Of a stretch of 64,000 nucleotides of DNA, positions 20,365 to 32,927 are shown piece by piece. The DNA comes from Thiobacillus sp. 65-29. GTDB lineage: Bacteria > Pseudomonadota > Gammaproteobacteria > Burkholderiales > Thiobacillaceae. The translations under genes were made by a program, and so were the position numbers. The notes below the pieces were generated by a model. That model was not told the DNA's origin and ran no database searches. It worked only from the letters and a program-made list of their open reading frames with translations. Within the stretch, counting starts at the first letter, position 1. Every line of letters begins with the position of its first letter. The stretch is from assembly GCA_001899775.1 (NCBI GenBank), contig MKWN01000044.1:1-64000 (forward strand), given 5' to 3'.

Positions 20365-21507
20365 TCAATCCCTCTTCGCGATGGTGAACCCGGCTTCCTT
20401 CCACTCCGGAAACCCGCCGCGGAACCAGTAAATGTTCTTCCAGCCGGCGTTCATCGCCATGATCGCGGATTTGTAGCTCTTCCAGCAGATGGTGCCGTCG
20501 CAATACATGATGAGCGGGGCGTTCTTGTCCTTGGGCAGGCGGTTGAGGGAGAACTGGTCGTCCGCCGCGTCGAAGCCGACTTCCTTGGCGCTGCCTTCCT
20601 TGTAGGGTACATGGATGGAGCCGGGCACGTAGCCGTTCTTGTAGGCCTCGTCGTCGCGCACGTCGTAGACCGGCACGCCCTTGGCCATGAGATCGCGCGC
20701 CTCGGCGGCGCCGATCACCTTGGCTCCCGGAAGGGCGGTTGGCGTGGTGTTCAGCATCGAGGCGATGCCCTTGAAGTCGTCCTTGCTGGCGGTGGCGAGG
20801 GCGAGCTTGAGGCTGTTGCCGCTGCGCAGGCTGCTCGCCAGCTTCTGCTGCGCGGGTGCGCCCACGCTTTCGGTTTTCACGGACAGCGCGCGCAGGGGCA
20901 CGACGCTGCTGGTGTAGACGATGCGCCCGCCGTTGGCGGAGGCCCAGGTCTTGGCCTCCTCGGCCGACGCGACGGCAAGATCGTAGCGACCCAGTTTCAG
21001 CCCGTACAAGGGTGCCTCGGGCATGCGGTGGAACTTGACCTCGGTGAAATCGGCCCGGGCCAGGCCACGGCTGTTGATTTCGCTGCGCGCGAGCCCGCCC
21101 ATCAGCGACTCATAGTCGGGCATGCCGAGCCGGGCGCCGGATTTCGCAGACAGGTTGCCCTGGTACTGCGGACCGGCGACGAAGGACGCAGCGGTGGTCT
21201 GCTCGGTCTTGAGAATGGGCTCGAACTTGAACTTGCCGATGTTGGCGATCACCTGTGCGGGAGCGTAGACCATGTCGAGCACGCCTTCCTTGGCGTGCTT
21301 GATGGCGATGAAACCGCGCGAGTAGTACTGCAGGCGCACCGGCTGGCCCACCGAGCGTTCGACCTCGCCGGCAAAGGCGCGATAGCGCTGGGTCGTGGCC
21401 GTGTCGCTCAAGGATTCGTTCTGGTCCAGGACGACGCCCAGGGTGAGGGGATCGGCGTGGGCGAGCGCCGCGGCACAGAAAAGGGTCAGTACGGCAAGTG
21501 AGCGCAT
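20365..21507 (-). CDS. PhnD-like substrate-binding protein fused to rhodanese domain
   Basis: N-terminal 'PLTLGVVLDQNESLSDTATTQRYRAFAGEVERSVGQPVRL'; C-terminal 'VYDVRDDEAYKNGYVPGSIHVPY...MYCDGTICWKSYKSA'. Confidence 0.82.
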   Translation of the reverse strand: MRSLAVLTLFCAAALAHADPLTLGVVLDQNESLSDTATTQRYRAFAGEVERSVGQPVRLQYYSRGFIAIKHAKEGVLDMVYAPAQVIANIGKFKFEPILKTEQTTAASFVAGPQYQGNLSAKSGARLGMPDYESLMGGLARSEINSRGLARADFTEVKFHRMPEAPLYGLKLGRYDLAVASAEEAKTWASANGGRIVYTSSVVPLRALSVKTESVGAPAQQKLASSLRSGNSLKLALATASKDDFKGIASMLNTTPTALPGAKVIGAAEARDLMAKGVPVYDVRDDEAYKNGYVPGSIHVPYKEGSAKEVGFDAADDQFSLNRLPKDKNAPLIMYCDGTICWKSYKSAIMAMNAGWKNIYWFRGGFPEWKEAGFTIAKRD

Positions 21508-21576
21508 GGCGAACTCCGGAAATGCTGAATGGGCCTTTGGAGTATCGGCAGAAACGGAGAGAAATTTAGGGATCGA

Positions 21577-21962
21577 TCAGGCGTCGGCCGGCTTCCAGGC
21601 GAGCAGGACTTCGCGCAGGCGCACTTCATCGGCCGGCAGCGTGAGTGCCGCGTCGATACGCAAGCGAGCACTCACTTTGTCCAGCGCGGCTTGGTGCGCC
21701 GGATCATAGAAGACCAGGACGCGCGTATCGGGCAGACGTTGCGCCGCGGCGAGCACGGATTCGAGGTTGGAGAGGCGGTCGCGAAAATCCGCCTGGTGGT
21801 AAAAATCGGCGACGATCACCGCCGGCGGCGATTTCTTCAGGGCGCTGAGTGCGCGGCGCTCGGAGCCCTCGACGGTGACGGCGTAGCCGAGCTGCTGATA
21901 GAGTTTCTTGTAGCCTGCGGTGCCAAGAAAGGTGTTGACCATGAGCAGGCCGGGCGGCGTGC

Positions 21963-21966
<4 letters not shown>
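21577..21966 (-). CDS. Hypothetical protein downstream of topA
   Basis: ATG overlaps the topA stop; alpha/beta receiver-like composition 'AVIVADFYHQ...DTRVLVFYD'. Confidence 0.6.
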
Positions 21967-24526
<2,560 letters not shown>

Positions 24527-24527
<1 letters not shown>

Positions 24528-24973
24528 CAGTGCAGGCGTCCCGGCTCGTGATTCAGCAACATGTCTTCCAGGTGGGTGAAATGCTCGATGCGGCCGCGGC
24601 TCCACAGCACGATGAGCGTCATCCAGCGCACATGGTCAGGCTCGATGTCCTCGTCCACCAACTGCATGAGCCCGGAAACCACCCATTCGCGCGATTCGGG
24701 ATCGAGCACCTCGGCGTCGACGAGAAACGCGATTTCGGCGCGACAGGCCGCGTCCAGCCGTTCCAGCTCCTCCACCGCGTAATGGCGCTCGAAGGCCTGC
24801 GCCAGGCGCTCGTGCGTGGCGCTCTCGGACAGATGGCCGAACCAGTCCAGGGTCGCGTTGATGTGCGTCTCGTCGAAACCGGCGGCGAACAGGCGCTTCT
24901 CCAGCGCGTCGCGGTCGGGCGCGAGTTCCGCCATGCGGAAGCTTTCGTAAAGATAGACCAGGATGTCGAGCAT
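24527..24973 (-). CDS. smg: DUF494 family protein Smg
   Basis: 'MLDILVYLYESF', 'W..LIVLWSRG'; position between topA and dprA. Confidence 0.85.
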
Positions 24974-24977
24974 GATG

Positions 24978-26048
24978 TCAATGGAGCTTCTGGTAGCGCC
25001 CACCCGGCAGGGCCGCTACGCGGCCCTCGAGTTCGAGCGTCAACAGCTTCGCCGAAAGTGCATCCAGCGTCAACCCGCTTCGCTGCGCCAGGGTGTCGAG
25101 CGTCGCCGGCGCACCATCGAGGGCGTCGAGCAGCGGGTCACCGCCGGTCTCGGGCAGCGCGGGCGGCGCCAGGCGGCCGGGCCAGGCGAGTTCTTCCAGG
25201 ATGTCGGCGGCGGATTCGACCAGCTTGGCGCCCTGCTTGATGAGCGCATGACAGCCACGCGCCAGCGGCGAATGGATCGAGCCGGGGATGGCGAACACCT
25301 CGCGCCCCTGTTCCGTGGCGACGCGGGCGGTGATGAGCGAGCCGCTGCCGGGCGCCGCCTCGACCACCAGCACGCCGCGCGCGAGCCCGCTGATGAGGCG
25401 GTTGCGGCGCGGAAAATTGCCCGGCAGCGGCGGCGTGCCCAGCGCGAATTCCGTGATGATGAGACCGTTTTCGGCAAGCGCACGCGCCAGCGCCTGGTTG
25501 CCGGCCGGATAGATGCGATCGAGCCCGGTGCCGATGACAGCAACGCTGGAGCCAACGCCAGCGAGTCCGCCGCGGTGCGCGGCGGCGTCGATGCCGAGCG
25601 CGAGCCCGCTGACGACGACGAGCCCGGCGTCGGACAGCGCATGCGCGAAGGCTTCCGCGTCGCGCACGCCCTGCGGCGTGGCATTGCGGCTGCCGACGAT
25701 GCCGAGCGCCGGGCGGCCGAGCAGTTCGCGGCGCCCCTTGCAGTACAGCAGGGGCGGCGGATCGGGGATTTCCAGCAACTGGCGCGGGTAATCCGCATCG
25801 GCAAGGGTCAGGATGCTGTTGCCGGGCTGATCGAGCCAGGCGTGCACGGCGTCGAGCGTCGTCGCCTCGGGCCCGGCGAGGAGGGCCTCGCATTGCGCGG
25901 CGGACAGATGTGCCGACAGGGCGCCGCGGCCGCATGCCAAGACGGCCTCCGGAGAACCGAAGGCCGTCAGCAGGCGCAGCAGGCTGGTGTTGCCGATGCC
26001 CGGCACCAGGGCCAGGCGCAGCCAGGGGTCGAGTTCGGATGCGCTCAG
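24978..26048 (-). CDS. dprA: DNA-processing protein DprA
   Basis: 'ALGIVGSRNATPQG', 'VVVSGLALGIDAAAHRGGL', 'PLPGNFPRRNRLISGL'; start codon uncertain (CTG at 26048 or further upstream in the ORF). Confidence 0.9.
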   Translation of the reverse strand: MSASELDPWLRLALVPGIGNTSLLRLLTAFGSPEAVLACGRGALSAHLSAAQCEALLAGPEATTLDAVHAWLDQPGNSILTLADADYPRQLLEIPDPPPLLYCKGRRELLGRPALGIVGSRNATPQGVRDAEAFAHALSDAGLVVVSGLALGIDAAAHRGGLAGVGSSVAVIGTGLDRIYPAGNQALARALAENGLIITEFALGTPPLPGNFPRRNRLISGLARGVLVVEAAPGSGSLITARVATEQGREVFAIPGSIHSPLARGCHALIKQGAKLVESAADILEELAWPGRLAPPALPETGGDPLLDALDGAPATLDTLAQRSGLTLDALSAKLLTLELEGRVAALPGGRYQKLH

Positions 26049-27349
26049 GGGTTCTTGACCGTATCCAGCAGGTATACCGGGCGCTCGGACTGCATGACGA
26101 GCGCGTAGGCGACGCGATCGAACACGCGGTACACCATCACCAGGCCGGTGCGGGTGTCGGGCAATTGCACCGAATCGGCTTTTTTCTTCTCGACGCAATC
26201 ACGGTCGTACACGTCCTTCGGATCGAAGAACTGGTCGAAGCTCACCTTCTTGCCCGGCTTGAGACAGCCGACGTCCATATAGGCCCAGGGGCCCGCCTGC
26301 ACCTCGGCCGGCTTGCAGTCCTGCATGGTCTGGCGAACGTCGTGGAACTGATCGTAGCTCACTTTCTCGCCCGGCTTGATGCAGCCGTAGTCGATGAACA
26401 CCCAGCGCTGGCGACCGTCGGTGGTCTTCTCGTTCTTCACCAGTCGGCCGGCGCGATGCACGGCCAGCACGTGGCCGGGCTCGAGACCGTCGCGCGTGCC
26501 GCGGTTGATGACCACGGTCTGGTAGCGGCCGGTGTTGGACAGCCCTTCGCCGCCGTACGCGGAAATGACCTTGCCGGACACCGGCTTGTCCGGCGCGTGC
26601 GGCACGAATTCGAACACCGACTCCTGGCGCGCCGGCAGGATGCGGTCCTTCACCAGCACTTCCTGGGTGGTGCGGGTGATCAGCAGCTTCTGCGGATCGC
26701 CCGGCAGGGTGGTTTCCGCGTCACCCAGGTACACCGCCTCGTGGCCGAGCGACTCGCCGTTGTCGGGGTTGGTCAGCGCCTGGCCCTGGCGGTAGATCTG
26801 CCAGTTGCGCGTAGGCGATCCGTCACCGCTCGCCCAGGCGCTGTCGCCGGCGGCGAGGATGACGCGGTCCTCGTTGCTGCCGAGGATCTGCGGCGAATGA
26901 TCGAGCTGGCCGGGTTCGACCACCAGCGGCTGCTTCAGGAAGGCCTGCACCGCGCCGACGGGGATCGGCGGGATCGCCTCGTCGGTGATTTCGGTGGCGC
27001 GTGCACCCGGCGACAGGCGGACCGTCGGCAGGCCGCTCGCATCGCCGCGCTCCAGCGTCAGACGCGGGGTCGCGCCGCTGCGATCGAGCACCACGCGGTC
27101 GCCGGGATAAATCCAGTGCGGATCCTTGATTTCCTTGCGGTTCAGGTTCCAGATTTCCGGCCAGCGCCATGGATCCTTGAGGAAACGCCCGGAAATGTCC
27201 CACAGGGTGTCGCCCTTGACCACGACGTACTGGTCCGGTGCGTTGTCCCGCAGGGCAAGGGTGTCGGCCAGGGCTGGCACGGCCAGCAGCATGGCAAGGG
27301 AGGCTACGAATCGGCGCACAGGGGAACCCTCCATCTGAACTTTGTCCAA
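26045..27349 (-). CDS. LysM domain-containing protein
   Basis: Signal peptide; 'QYVVVKGDTLWDISGRFLKDPWRWPEIWNLN'. Confidence 0.9.
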   Translation of the reverse strand: MDKVQMEGSPVRRFVASLAMLLAVPALADTLALRDNAPDQYVVVKGDTLWDISGRFLKDPWRWPEIWNLNRKEIKDPHWIYPGDRVVLDRSGATPRLTLERGDASGLPTVRLSPGARATEITDEAIPPIPVGAVQAFLKQPLVVEPGQLDHSPQILGSNEDRVILAAGDSAWASGDGSPTRNWQIYRQGQALTNPDNGESLGHEAVYLGDAETTLPGDPQKLLITRTTQEVLVKDRILPARQESVFEFVPHAPDKPVSGKVISAYGGEGLSNTGRYQTVVINRGTRDGLEPGHVLAVHRAGRLVKNEKTTDGRQRWVFIDYGCIKPGEKVSYDQFHDVRQTMQDCKPAEVQAGPWAYMDVGCLKPGKKVSFDQFFDPKDVYDRDCVEKKKADSVQLPDTRTGLVMVYRVFDRVAYALVMQSERPVYLLDTVKNP

Positions 27350-27479
27350 TTTGCGTTGAATTTATTGAAGGTGCGCATAGCTTACGGTCATTCCGTCCCG
27401 TATATTTAGGGTTGCGTGCGAACCGGCGCAGATTTTCTTTTAAATTCTGCGCCCATCCCTTTAATTCGTAAAGTTTTTT

Positions 27480-28013
27480 ATGGCCAGACTGCCCATCCTG
27501 CACTACCCCGATCCGCGCCTGCATACCGTCGCCAAGCCGGTGCAGGCGGTCGACGAACGCATCCGCGCGCTGGTCGACGACATGGCGGAGACCATGTACG
27601 CGGCGCCCGGCATTGGGCTGGCCGCGACCCAGGTCGATGTTCACGAGCGCGTGGTGGTGATCGACATCTCCGAGACGCACAAGGACCTCAAGGTGTTCAT
27701 CAACCCGGAAATCGTCGCCCAGTCGGGGCGCGCGGAAGGGGAAGAGGGGTGCCTGTCGGTGCCGGGCGTGTTCGACCGCGTGACACGCGCCGAGCGCGTT
27801 ACGGTGCGCGCGCTGGACCGCGACGGCCAGCCGTTCGAACTGGAAGCCGAGGGGCTGCTCGCCGTGTGCATCCAGCACGAGCTCGACCACCTGCAGGGCA
27901 AGGTGTTCGTCGATTATCTGTCGATACTCAAACGCAACCGCATCCGCACCCGGTTGCAGAAGCAGGCACGCGAACACCGCCCCGACCCGGTGCCGGTGCG
28001 CGCATCGCTCTGA
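27480..28013 (+). CDS. def: Peptide deformylase
   Basis: '[10 protein letters not shown]', 'EEGCLSVPG', '[11 protein letters not shown]'. Confidence 0.97.
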   Translation: MARLPILHYPDPRLHTVAKPVQAVDERIRALVDDMAETMYAAPGIGLAATQVDVHERVVVIDISETHKDLKVFINPEIVAQSGRAEGEEGCLSVPGVFDRVTRAERVTVRALDRDGQPFELEAEGLLAVCIQHELDHLQGKVFVDYLSILKRNRIRTRLQKQAREHRPDPVPVRASL

Positions 28014-28024
28014 GCGCGCCGCGC

Positions 28025-28957
28025 ATGCGTCTCATCTTCGCCGGCACGCCGCCGTTCGCGGCGGCTGCCCTCGATGCGCTCGCCGACGCCGGCCACGACA
28101 TCGTGCGGGTGCTGACCCAGCCGGACCGCCCCGCGGGGCGCGGCATGAAGCTCGCCCACAGCGCGGTGAAGCAGGCGGCGCTGGCGCGCGGCTTGCCGGT
28201 GGTGCAGCCGGCCAGCCTGAAGACGCCCGAAGTTCAGGCTGAGCTCGCCGCGCTCGCGCCCGAGGTCATGGTGGTCGCCGCCTATGGCCTGATCCTGCCG
28301 CAGGCGGTGCTCGACCTGCCGCGTCACGGCTGTCTCAACATCCATGCCTCGCTGTTGCCGCGCTGGCGCGGCGCCGCGCCGATCCAGCGCGCCATCCTCG
28401 CCGGCGATGCACAAACCGGCGTCACCATCATGCAGATGGATGCCGGGCTCGATACCGGGGCCATGCTCACCCGCACTGCGGTGCCGATCCGCCCGGACGA
28501 TACCGCCGGCAGCCTGCACGACACCCTCGCCGCACTCGGCGCCGAGGCCATCGTCGCCGCGCTGGCGCAGCTCGACACGCTGGCGCCCGAGGCGCAGGAC
28601 GAACGCGAAGCCACCTATGCCGCCAAGCTCGGCAAGGACGAGGCGCGCCTCGACTGGACCCTGCCGGCCGACGTGCTGGTGCGCGCGGTGCGTGCCTACG
28701 ACCCGGTGCCCGGCGCCTGGACCCTGCTCGACGGCGCACCATTGAAGGTGTGGGCGGCCGAGGCAGTGGCCGGTGAGGGTGCGCCGGGCACGGTGCTGGC
28801 GGCGCACGGCGGCGAACTTCACGTCGCCTGCGGCCAGGGCGCCCTGGCGCTGCGCACGCTGCAACCCGCCGGCGGCAAGCGCATGAGCGCAGCGGCCTTT
28901 CTCGCCGGACGGCCGCTCGCGCCGGGCACGCGCCTGGGCGGCGACACCGGTGCATAA
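28025..28957 (+). CDS. fmt: Methionyl-tRNA formyltransferase
   Basis: '[13 protein letters not shown]', '[21 protein letters not shown]'. Confidence 0.97.
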   Translation: MRLIFAGTPPFAAAALDALADAGHDIVRVLTQPDRPAGRGMKLAHSAVKQAALARGLPVVQPASLKTPEVQAELAALAPEVMVVAAYGLILPQAVLDLPRHGCLNIHASLLPRWRGAAPIQRAILAGDAQTGVTIMQMDAGLDTGAMLTRTAVPIRPDDTAGSLHDTLAALGAEAIVAALAQLDTLAPEAQDEREATYAAKLGKDEARLDWTLPADVLVRAVRAYDPVPGAWTLLDGAPLKVWAAEAVAGEGAPGTVLAAHGGELHVACGQGALALRTLQPAGGKRMSAAAFLAGRPLAPGTRLGGDTGA

Positions 28958-30206
28958 GCTGCAGCGGCTCGCCGCCGACACGCTCGCCGAGGTGCTGGGC
29001 GGCACGGCGCTGCACCAGGCCTTGCCGCCGCGCCTCGGTGAGCTCGCCACCGCGGGCGAGCGCGGTGCGCTGCAGGACATCGTCTACGGCAGCCTGCGCC
29101 AGCTCGGCCGCCTCGACGCCTGGCTCGACGCGCTGCTCGAACGGCCGCTCACCGATCCCGCGCTCGGCTGGCTGCTGCGCGTGGCGCTCTATCAACTGGC
29201 GTGGACGCGCGCGCCGGCGCACGCCGTGGTGCACAACGCGGTCGACGCCGCCGGTCCCGGCTGGCGGCGCGGGCTGACCAATGCGGTGCTGCGCAATTTC
29301 CAGCGCCGTCGCGCCGGGATCGAGAGCATGGCCGACGCCCGTCCGTCCGCGCGCTGGTCGCATCCCGACTGGTGGATCGCCAGGCTGCAAGCCGACCATC
29401 CCGACGCCTGGCAGGCCATCCTCGAAGCCGGTCTCCTGCATCCACCGTTCACCCTGCGCGTGAACGTCCGCCACGGCGACGTCGCCGGCTATCTGCAACG
29501 CCTGGCCGAGGCCGGCCTGCCCGCGCGCCAGAGCGGCCCCGACGCGGTCACCCTCGAGCGCGCGGTGCCGGTACACGCCCTGCCCGGTTTCGACACGGGC
29601 GAGGTGTCGGTACAGGACGCCGGCGCGCAGTGGGCGGCGCGCCTGCTCGACGCGCAGCCGGGCGAGCGCGTGCTCGACGCCTGCGCCGCGCCCGGCGGCA
29701 AGACCGGCCATATCCTCGAACGCGCCGACGTCGATCTCGTCGCGCTCGACGTCGATCCCGCGCGGCTGGCGCGTGTGCAGGAGAACCTCGACCGCCTGGG
29801 CCGCCACGCCACCCTGATCGCGGGTGATGCCGCGCACCCCGAAACCTGGTGGGACGGCCGGCCGTTCGACCGCATCCTTGCCGACGTGCCGTGCAGCGCC
29901 TCCGGCGTGGTGCGCCGCAATCCCGACATCAAGTGGCTGCGCCGGCCGGAGGACATCGCCCGCTTCGCCGCACAGCAGGCGGCCATGCTGGATGCGCTCT
30001 GGCGGCTGCTCGCCCCCGGTGGTACATTGCTCTACGCCACCTGCTCGGTCTTCAGGGAGGAAAACGACGGGCAGGTACGGGCGTTCCTCGCGCGCCACGC
30101 AGAGGACGCCACACAATGTCCACTGCCCGAACCCGTTTCCGACGGGGTGCTGCTGCCCGATGCCGAGCATGATGGTTTTTTCTACGCCCTGCTGCGCAAG
30201 ACCTGA
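28950..30206 (+). CDS. rsmB: 16S rRNA (cytosine(967)-C(5))-methyltransferase
   Basis: '[15 protein letters not shown]', '[19 protein letters not shown]', '[11 protein letters not shown]'; GTG start. Confidence 0.95.
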   Translation: MHKLQRLAADTLAEVLGGTALHQALPPRLGELATAGERGALQDIVYGSLRQLGRLDAWLDALLERPLTDPALGWLLRVALYQLAWTRAPAHAVVHNAVDAAGPGWRRGLTNAVLRNFQRRRAGIESMADARPSARWSHPDWWIARLQADHPDAWQAILEAGLLHPPFTLRVNVRHGDVAGYLQRLAEAGLPARQSGPDAVTLERAVPVHALPGFDTGEVSVQDAGAQWAARLLDAQPGERVLDACAAPGGKTGHILERADVDLVALDVDPARLARVQENLDRLGRHATLIAGDAAHPETWWDGRPFDRILADVPCSASGVVRRNPDIKWLRRPEDIARFAAQQAAMLDALWRLLAPGGTLLYATCSVFREENDGQVRAFLARHAEDATQCPLPEPVSDGVLLPDAEHDGFFYALLRKT

Positions 30207-30795
30207 CACCGCCCCGCGGCGCTGGGGCTGGCTGTTGCTCGCGCTTTGGCTCGGTGTCGCGGCGAGTGCGCTGGCCGCCGAGCGCAGCGCGGTGCGCCAG
30301 GCCACGCTGCGCGCCACGCCGCAGGGCTACACACTCGACAGCGACGTCGACATCGCGCTCAACGCCACGCTGGAAGACGCGCTGGCGCGGGGCATCCCGC
30401 TGCATTTCCTCCTCGAACTGGAAATCACCCGGCCACGCGAGTGGTGGTTCGCCGAGGACATCGCCGAGCCGGTACGCAAGCTGCGCATCTACTACCATCT
30501 GCTGCTGCGCCGCTACGTGGTGGAGTCGGGCTATCGCACCCAGACCGCCGCTTCGCTCGCCGAGGCGCTGGCGCTGCTCGGACACGTGGAGGACTGGGCG
30601 GTGCTCGAGCGCGGTGCGCTGAAGGCCGGCAAGACCTACGCAGCGCGCCTGCGTCTGCGGCTCGACACCGCTCAGCTGCCGAAACCGCTGTCGATCGGTG
30701 TGGTGACCGGCGACAAATGGGAACTCGCCACGCCCTGGTACGAGTGGACGTTCGAGCCGCCCGTGCTGTCCCGCCCCGCCCCGCCCCTTCCCTGA
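30172..30795 (+). CDS. DUF4390 domain-containing protein
   Basis: 'YTLDSDVDIALNATLEDALARGIPLHFLLELEITR'; located between rsmB and ntrY; start uncertain. Confidence 0.8.
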   Translation: MVFSTPCCARPDTAPRRWGWLLLALWLGVAASALAAERSAVRQATLRATPQGYTLDSDVDIALNATLEDALARGIPLHFLLELEITRPREWWFAEDIAEPVRKLRIYYHLLLRRYVVESGYRTQTAASLAEALALLGHVEDWAVLERGALKAGKTYAARLRLRLDTAQLPKPLSIGVVTGDKWELATPWYEWTFEPPVLSRPAPPLP

Positions 30796-32927
30796 TGCGT
30801 CGTCTCATCGCCGCCGTTCTGGTGACGGGCATCGCTCTCCTGGCGCTGCTGTTCAACGCCAGCAGCGACAGCGCCGCGTTTTCCGAAAGCCTGCCCGGCC
30901 TGTTCGCCATGGGCGGGCTGCTGGGTGCGGTGTTGCTCGGCCTGCTCGGCTGGCGGCTGTGGTGGCTGCAGAAGCGCATCCGCCGCGGGGTATTCGGTGC
31001 CAAGCTGACGCTGAAACTTCTGGGTATGTTCGGCGTGGTCGCCATGCTGCCGGGCCTGGTGGTATACGGCGCCTCGGTGTTCTTTCTCAACCGCTCGATC
31101 GAAACCTGGTTCGACGTGCGCGTCGACAACGCGCTCACCGCCGGTGTCAACCTCGGCCAGGCGGCGCTCGACGATCTGCTGCGCGAACTCGGCAAGAAGG
31201 GCGAGCGCATGGCGCTCGCCCTGTCCGACGAAGGTCCCGGTTCGGTGATCACCAGCCTGTCGACGCTGCGCGAGCAGAGTGCGGTACAGGAAGTGACCCT
31301 GTTCGACGAGCGCGGTGGCGTGGTCGCCCACGCCGGCGGCGAGCGCGGCGCGCTGCTGCCGGTGCTGCCCGAGCGCAGCGTGCTGTGGCAGGTGCGCCAG
31401 CAGCAGCCCTACAGCCGCATCGAGGACCTTGGCGAGCGTGGCCTGGTGATGCACGTCATCGTACCCGTCTACACCACCTCGCTCACCGGCGAGACACGGT
31501 TGCTGCAACTGGTGCAACCGGTTCCCGCCGGCCTCACCCGCGACACGCAGGCGGTGCAGGTCGCCTATCAGGAATACCAGCAGATCGCCGTGGCGCGGCT
31601 GGGGATCAAGCGCATCTATGGCGTGGCGCTGACGCTCACCCTGATGCTCGCCCTGCTGATGACCTTCGTCATCGCCTATGTGCTGTCGGACCGCCTCGGC
31701 TCGCCCCTGCGCACGCTGGCACGCGGTACCCGCGCCGTGGCCAAGGGCGATTTCTCGCAAATGCCGTCGGTGACCAGCCGCGACGAGCTCGGCGTGCTGA
31801 TCCAGTCGTTCAACCGCATGACGCGACAGCTTTCGGATGCGCGGGAACAGGCGGCGCTGAATCACCAGCAGACCGAGCAGGCCAAGGCGTTTCTCGAACG
31901 CGTGCTGGCGAACCTGTCCTCGGGCGTGGTCGTGCTCGACGAAACGCTGGGGGTGCGCGCGGTCAATGCCGCAGCGCTGCACATCCTCGGCGTCGACGCC
32001 GCGGTGTTTCAAGGGCAGGTGCTGGACACTCTGGGTGCGCCGGATTCGCCGCTGCGCGAATTCGGCGCCACCGCGGCCGCGCGCTTCGACACGCCGGAGG
32101 CCGAATGGCAGGCGCAGATCGACCATGCCGGCGCGGGCGGCAAGCAATCGCTGCTGCTGCGCGGCACGCGTCTGCCGGCGGGGGTGGAGCGCGGCTTCGT
32201 GCTGGTGTTCGACGACGTGACCCGGCTGATCGACGCCGAGCGCAACGCCGCATGGAGCGAGGTCGCGCGCCGCCTGGCGCACGAGATCAAGAACCCGCTC
32301 ACACCGATCCAGCTGTCGGCCGAACGCATCGCGAGAAAGCTCGCCGGCCGCCTCGAGGCGGCGGATGCCGAATTCCTCGCGCGCGCCACGGAAACGATCG
32401 TCAGCCAGGTGGTGGCGATGAAGAACATGGTCGACGCTTTCGCCAGCTATGCGCGCATGCCGCGCGCGCGCCTGGACGCGCTCGACCTCAACGCGCTGGT
32501 GCGCGAGGTGCTGGCGCTGTACGACGCGCGCGCGCTCGGTCTCGTGCTCGAACTGGACGACGGGTTGCCGTTCGTCGCCGGGGACTCCACATTATTGCGT
32601 CAGGTGATACATAATCTGATGCAAAATGCGCAGGACGCGCTGGCCGGACACGAAGCCCCGCAGGTTCGGGTCGGCACGCGCCTGGATAACCATGCAGTGT
32701 GTCTTACCGTTGCTGACAATGGAGCCGGTTTCCCGGAACACCTGATGACGCGGCTGTTCGAGCCCTATGCAACCACCAAGGCCAAGGGAACGGGCCTGGG
32801 GCTCGCCATCGTCAAGAAGATCGTGGAAGAACACCACGGCAGGATCCAGATCGAAAATCCGAAGACCGGTGGCGCGGCCGTATACATCGCGCTGCCGGTC
32901 TTTGCCGCACCCGGGGGGGAGACGTGA
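30795..32927 (+). CDS. ntrY: NtrY-like sensor histidine kinase
   Basis: N-terminal TM region, HAMP, PAS, 'RRLAHEIKNPLTPIQLSAER', HATPase 'GTGLGLAIVKKIVEEHHG'. Confidence 0.9.
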   Translation: MRRLIAAVLVTGIALLALLFNASSDSAAFSESLPGLFAMGGLLGAVLLGLLGWRLWWLQKRIRRGVFGAKLTLKLLGMFGVVAMLPGLVVYGASVFFLNRSIETWFDVRVDNALTAGVNLGQAALDDLLRELGKKGERMALALSDEGPGSVITSLSTLREQSAVQEVTLFDERGGVVAHAGGERGALLPVLPERSVLWQVRQQQPYSRIEDLGERGLVMHVIVPVYTTSLTGETRLLQLVQPVPAGLTRDTQAVQVAYQEYQQIAVARLGIKRIYGVALTLTLMLALLMTFVIAYVLSDRLGSPLRTLARGTRAVAKGDFSQMPSVTSRDELGVLIQSFNRMTRQLSDAREQAALNHQQTEQAKAFLERVLANLSSGVVVLDETLGVRAVNAAALHILGVDAAVFQGQVLDTLGAPDSPLREFGATAAARFDTPEAEWQAQIDHAGAGGKQSLLLRGTRLPAGVERGFVLVFDDVTRLIDAERNAAWSEVARRLAHEIKNPLTPIQLSAERIARKLAGRLEAADAEFLARATETIVSQVVAMKNMVDAFASYARMPRARLDALDLNALVREVLALYDARALGLVLELDDGLPFVAGDSTLLRQVIHNLMQNAQDALAGHEAPQVRVGTRLDNHAVCLTVADNGAGFPEHLMTRLFEPYATTKAKGTGLGLAIVKKIVEEHHGRIQIENPKTGGAAVYIALPVFAAPGGET

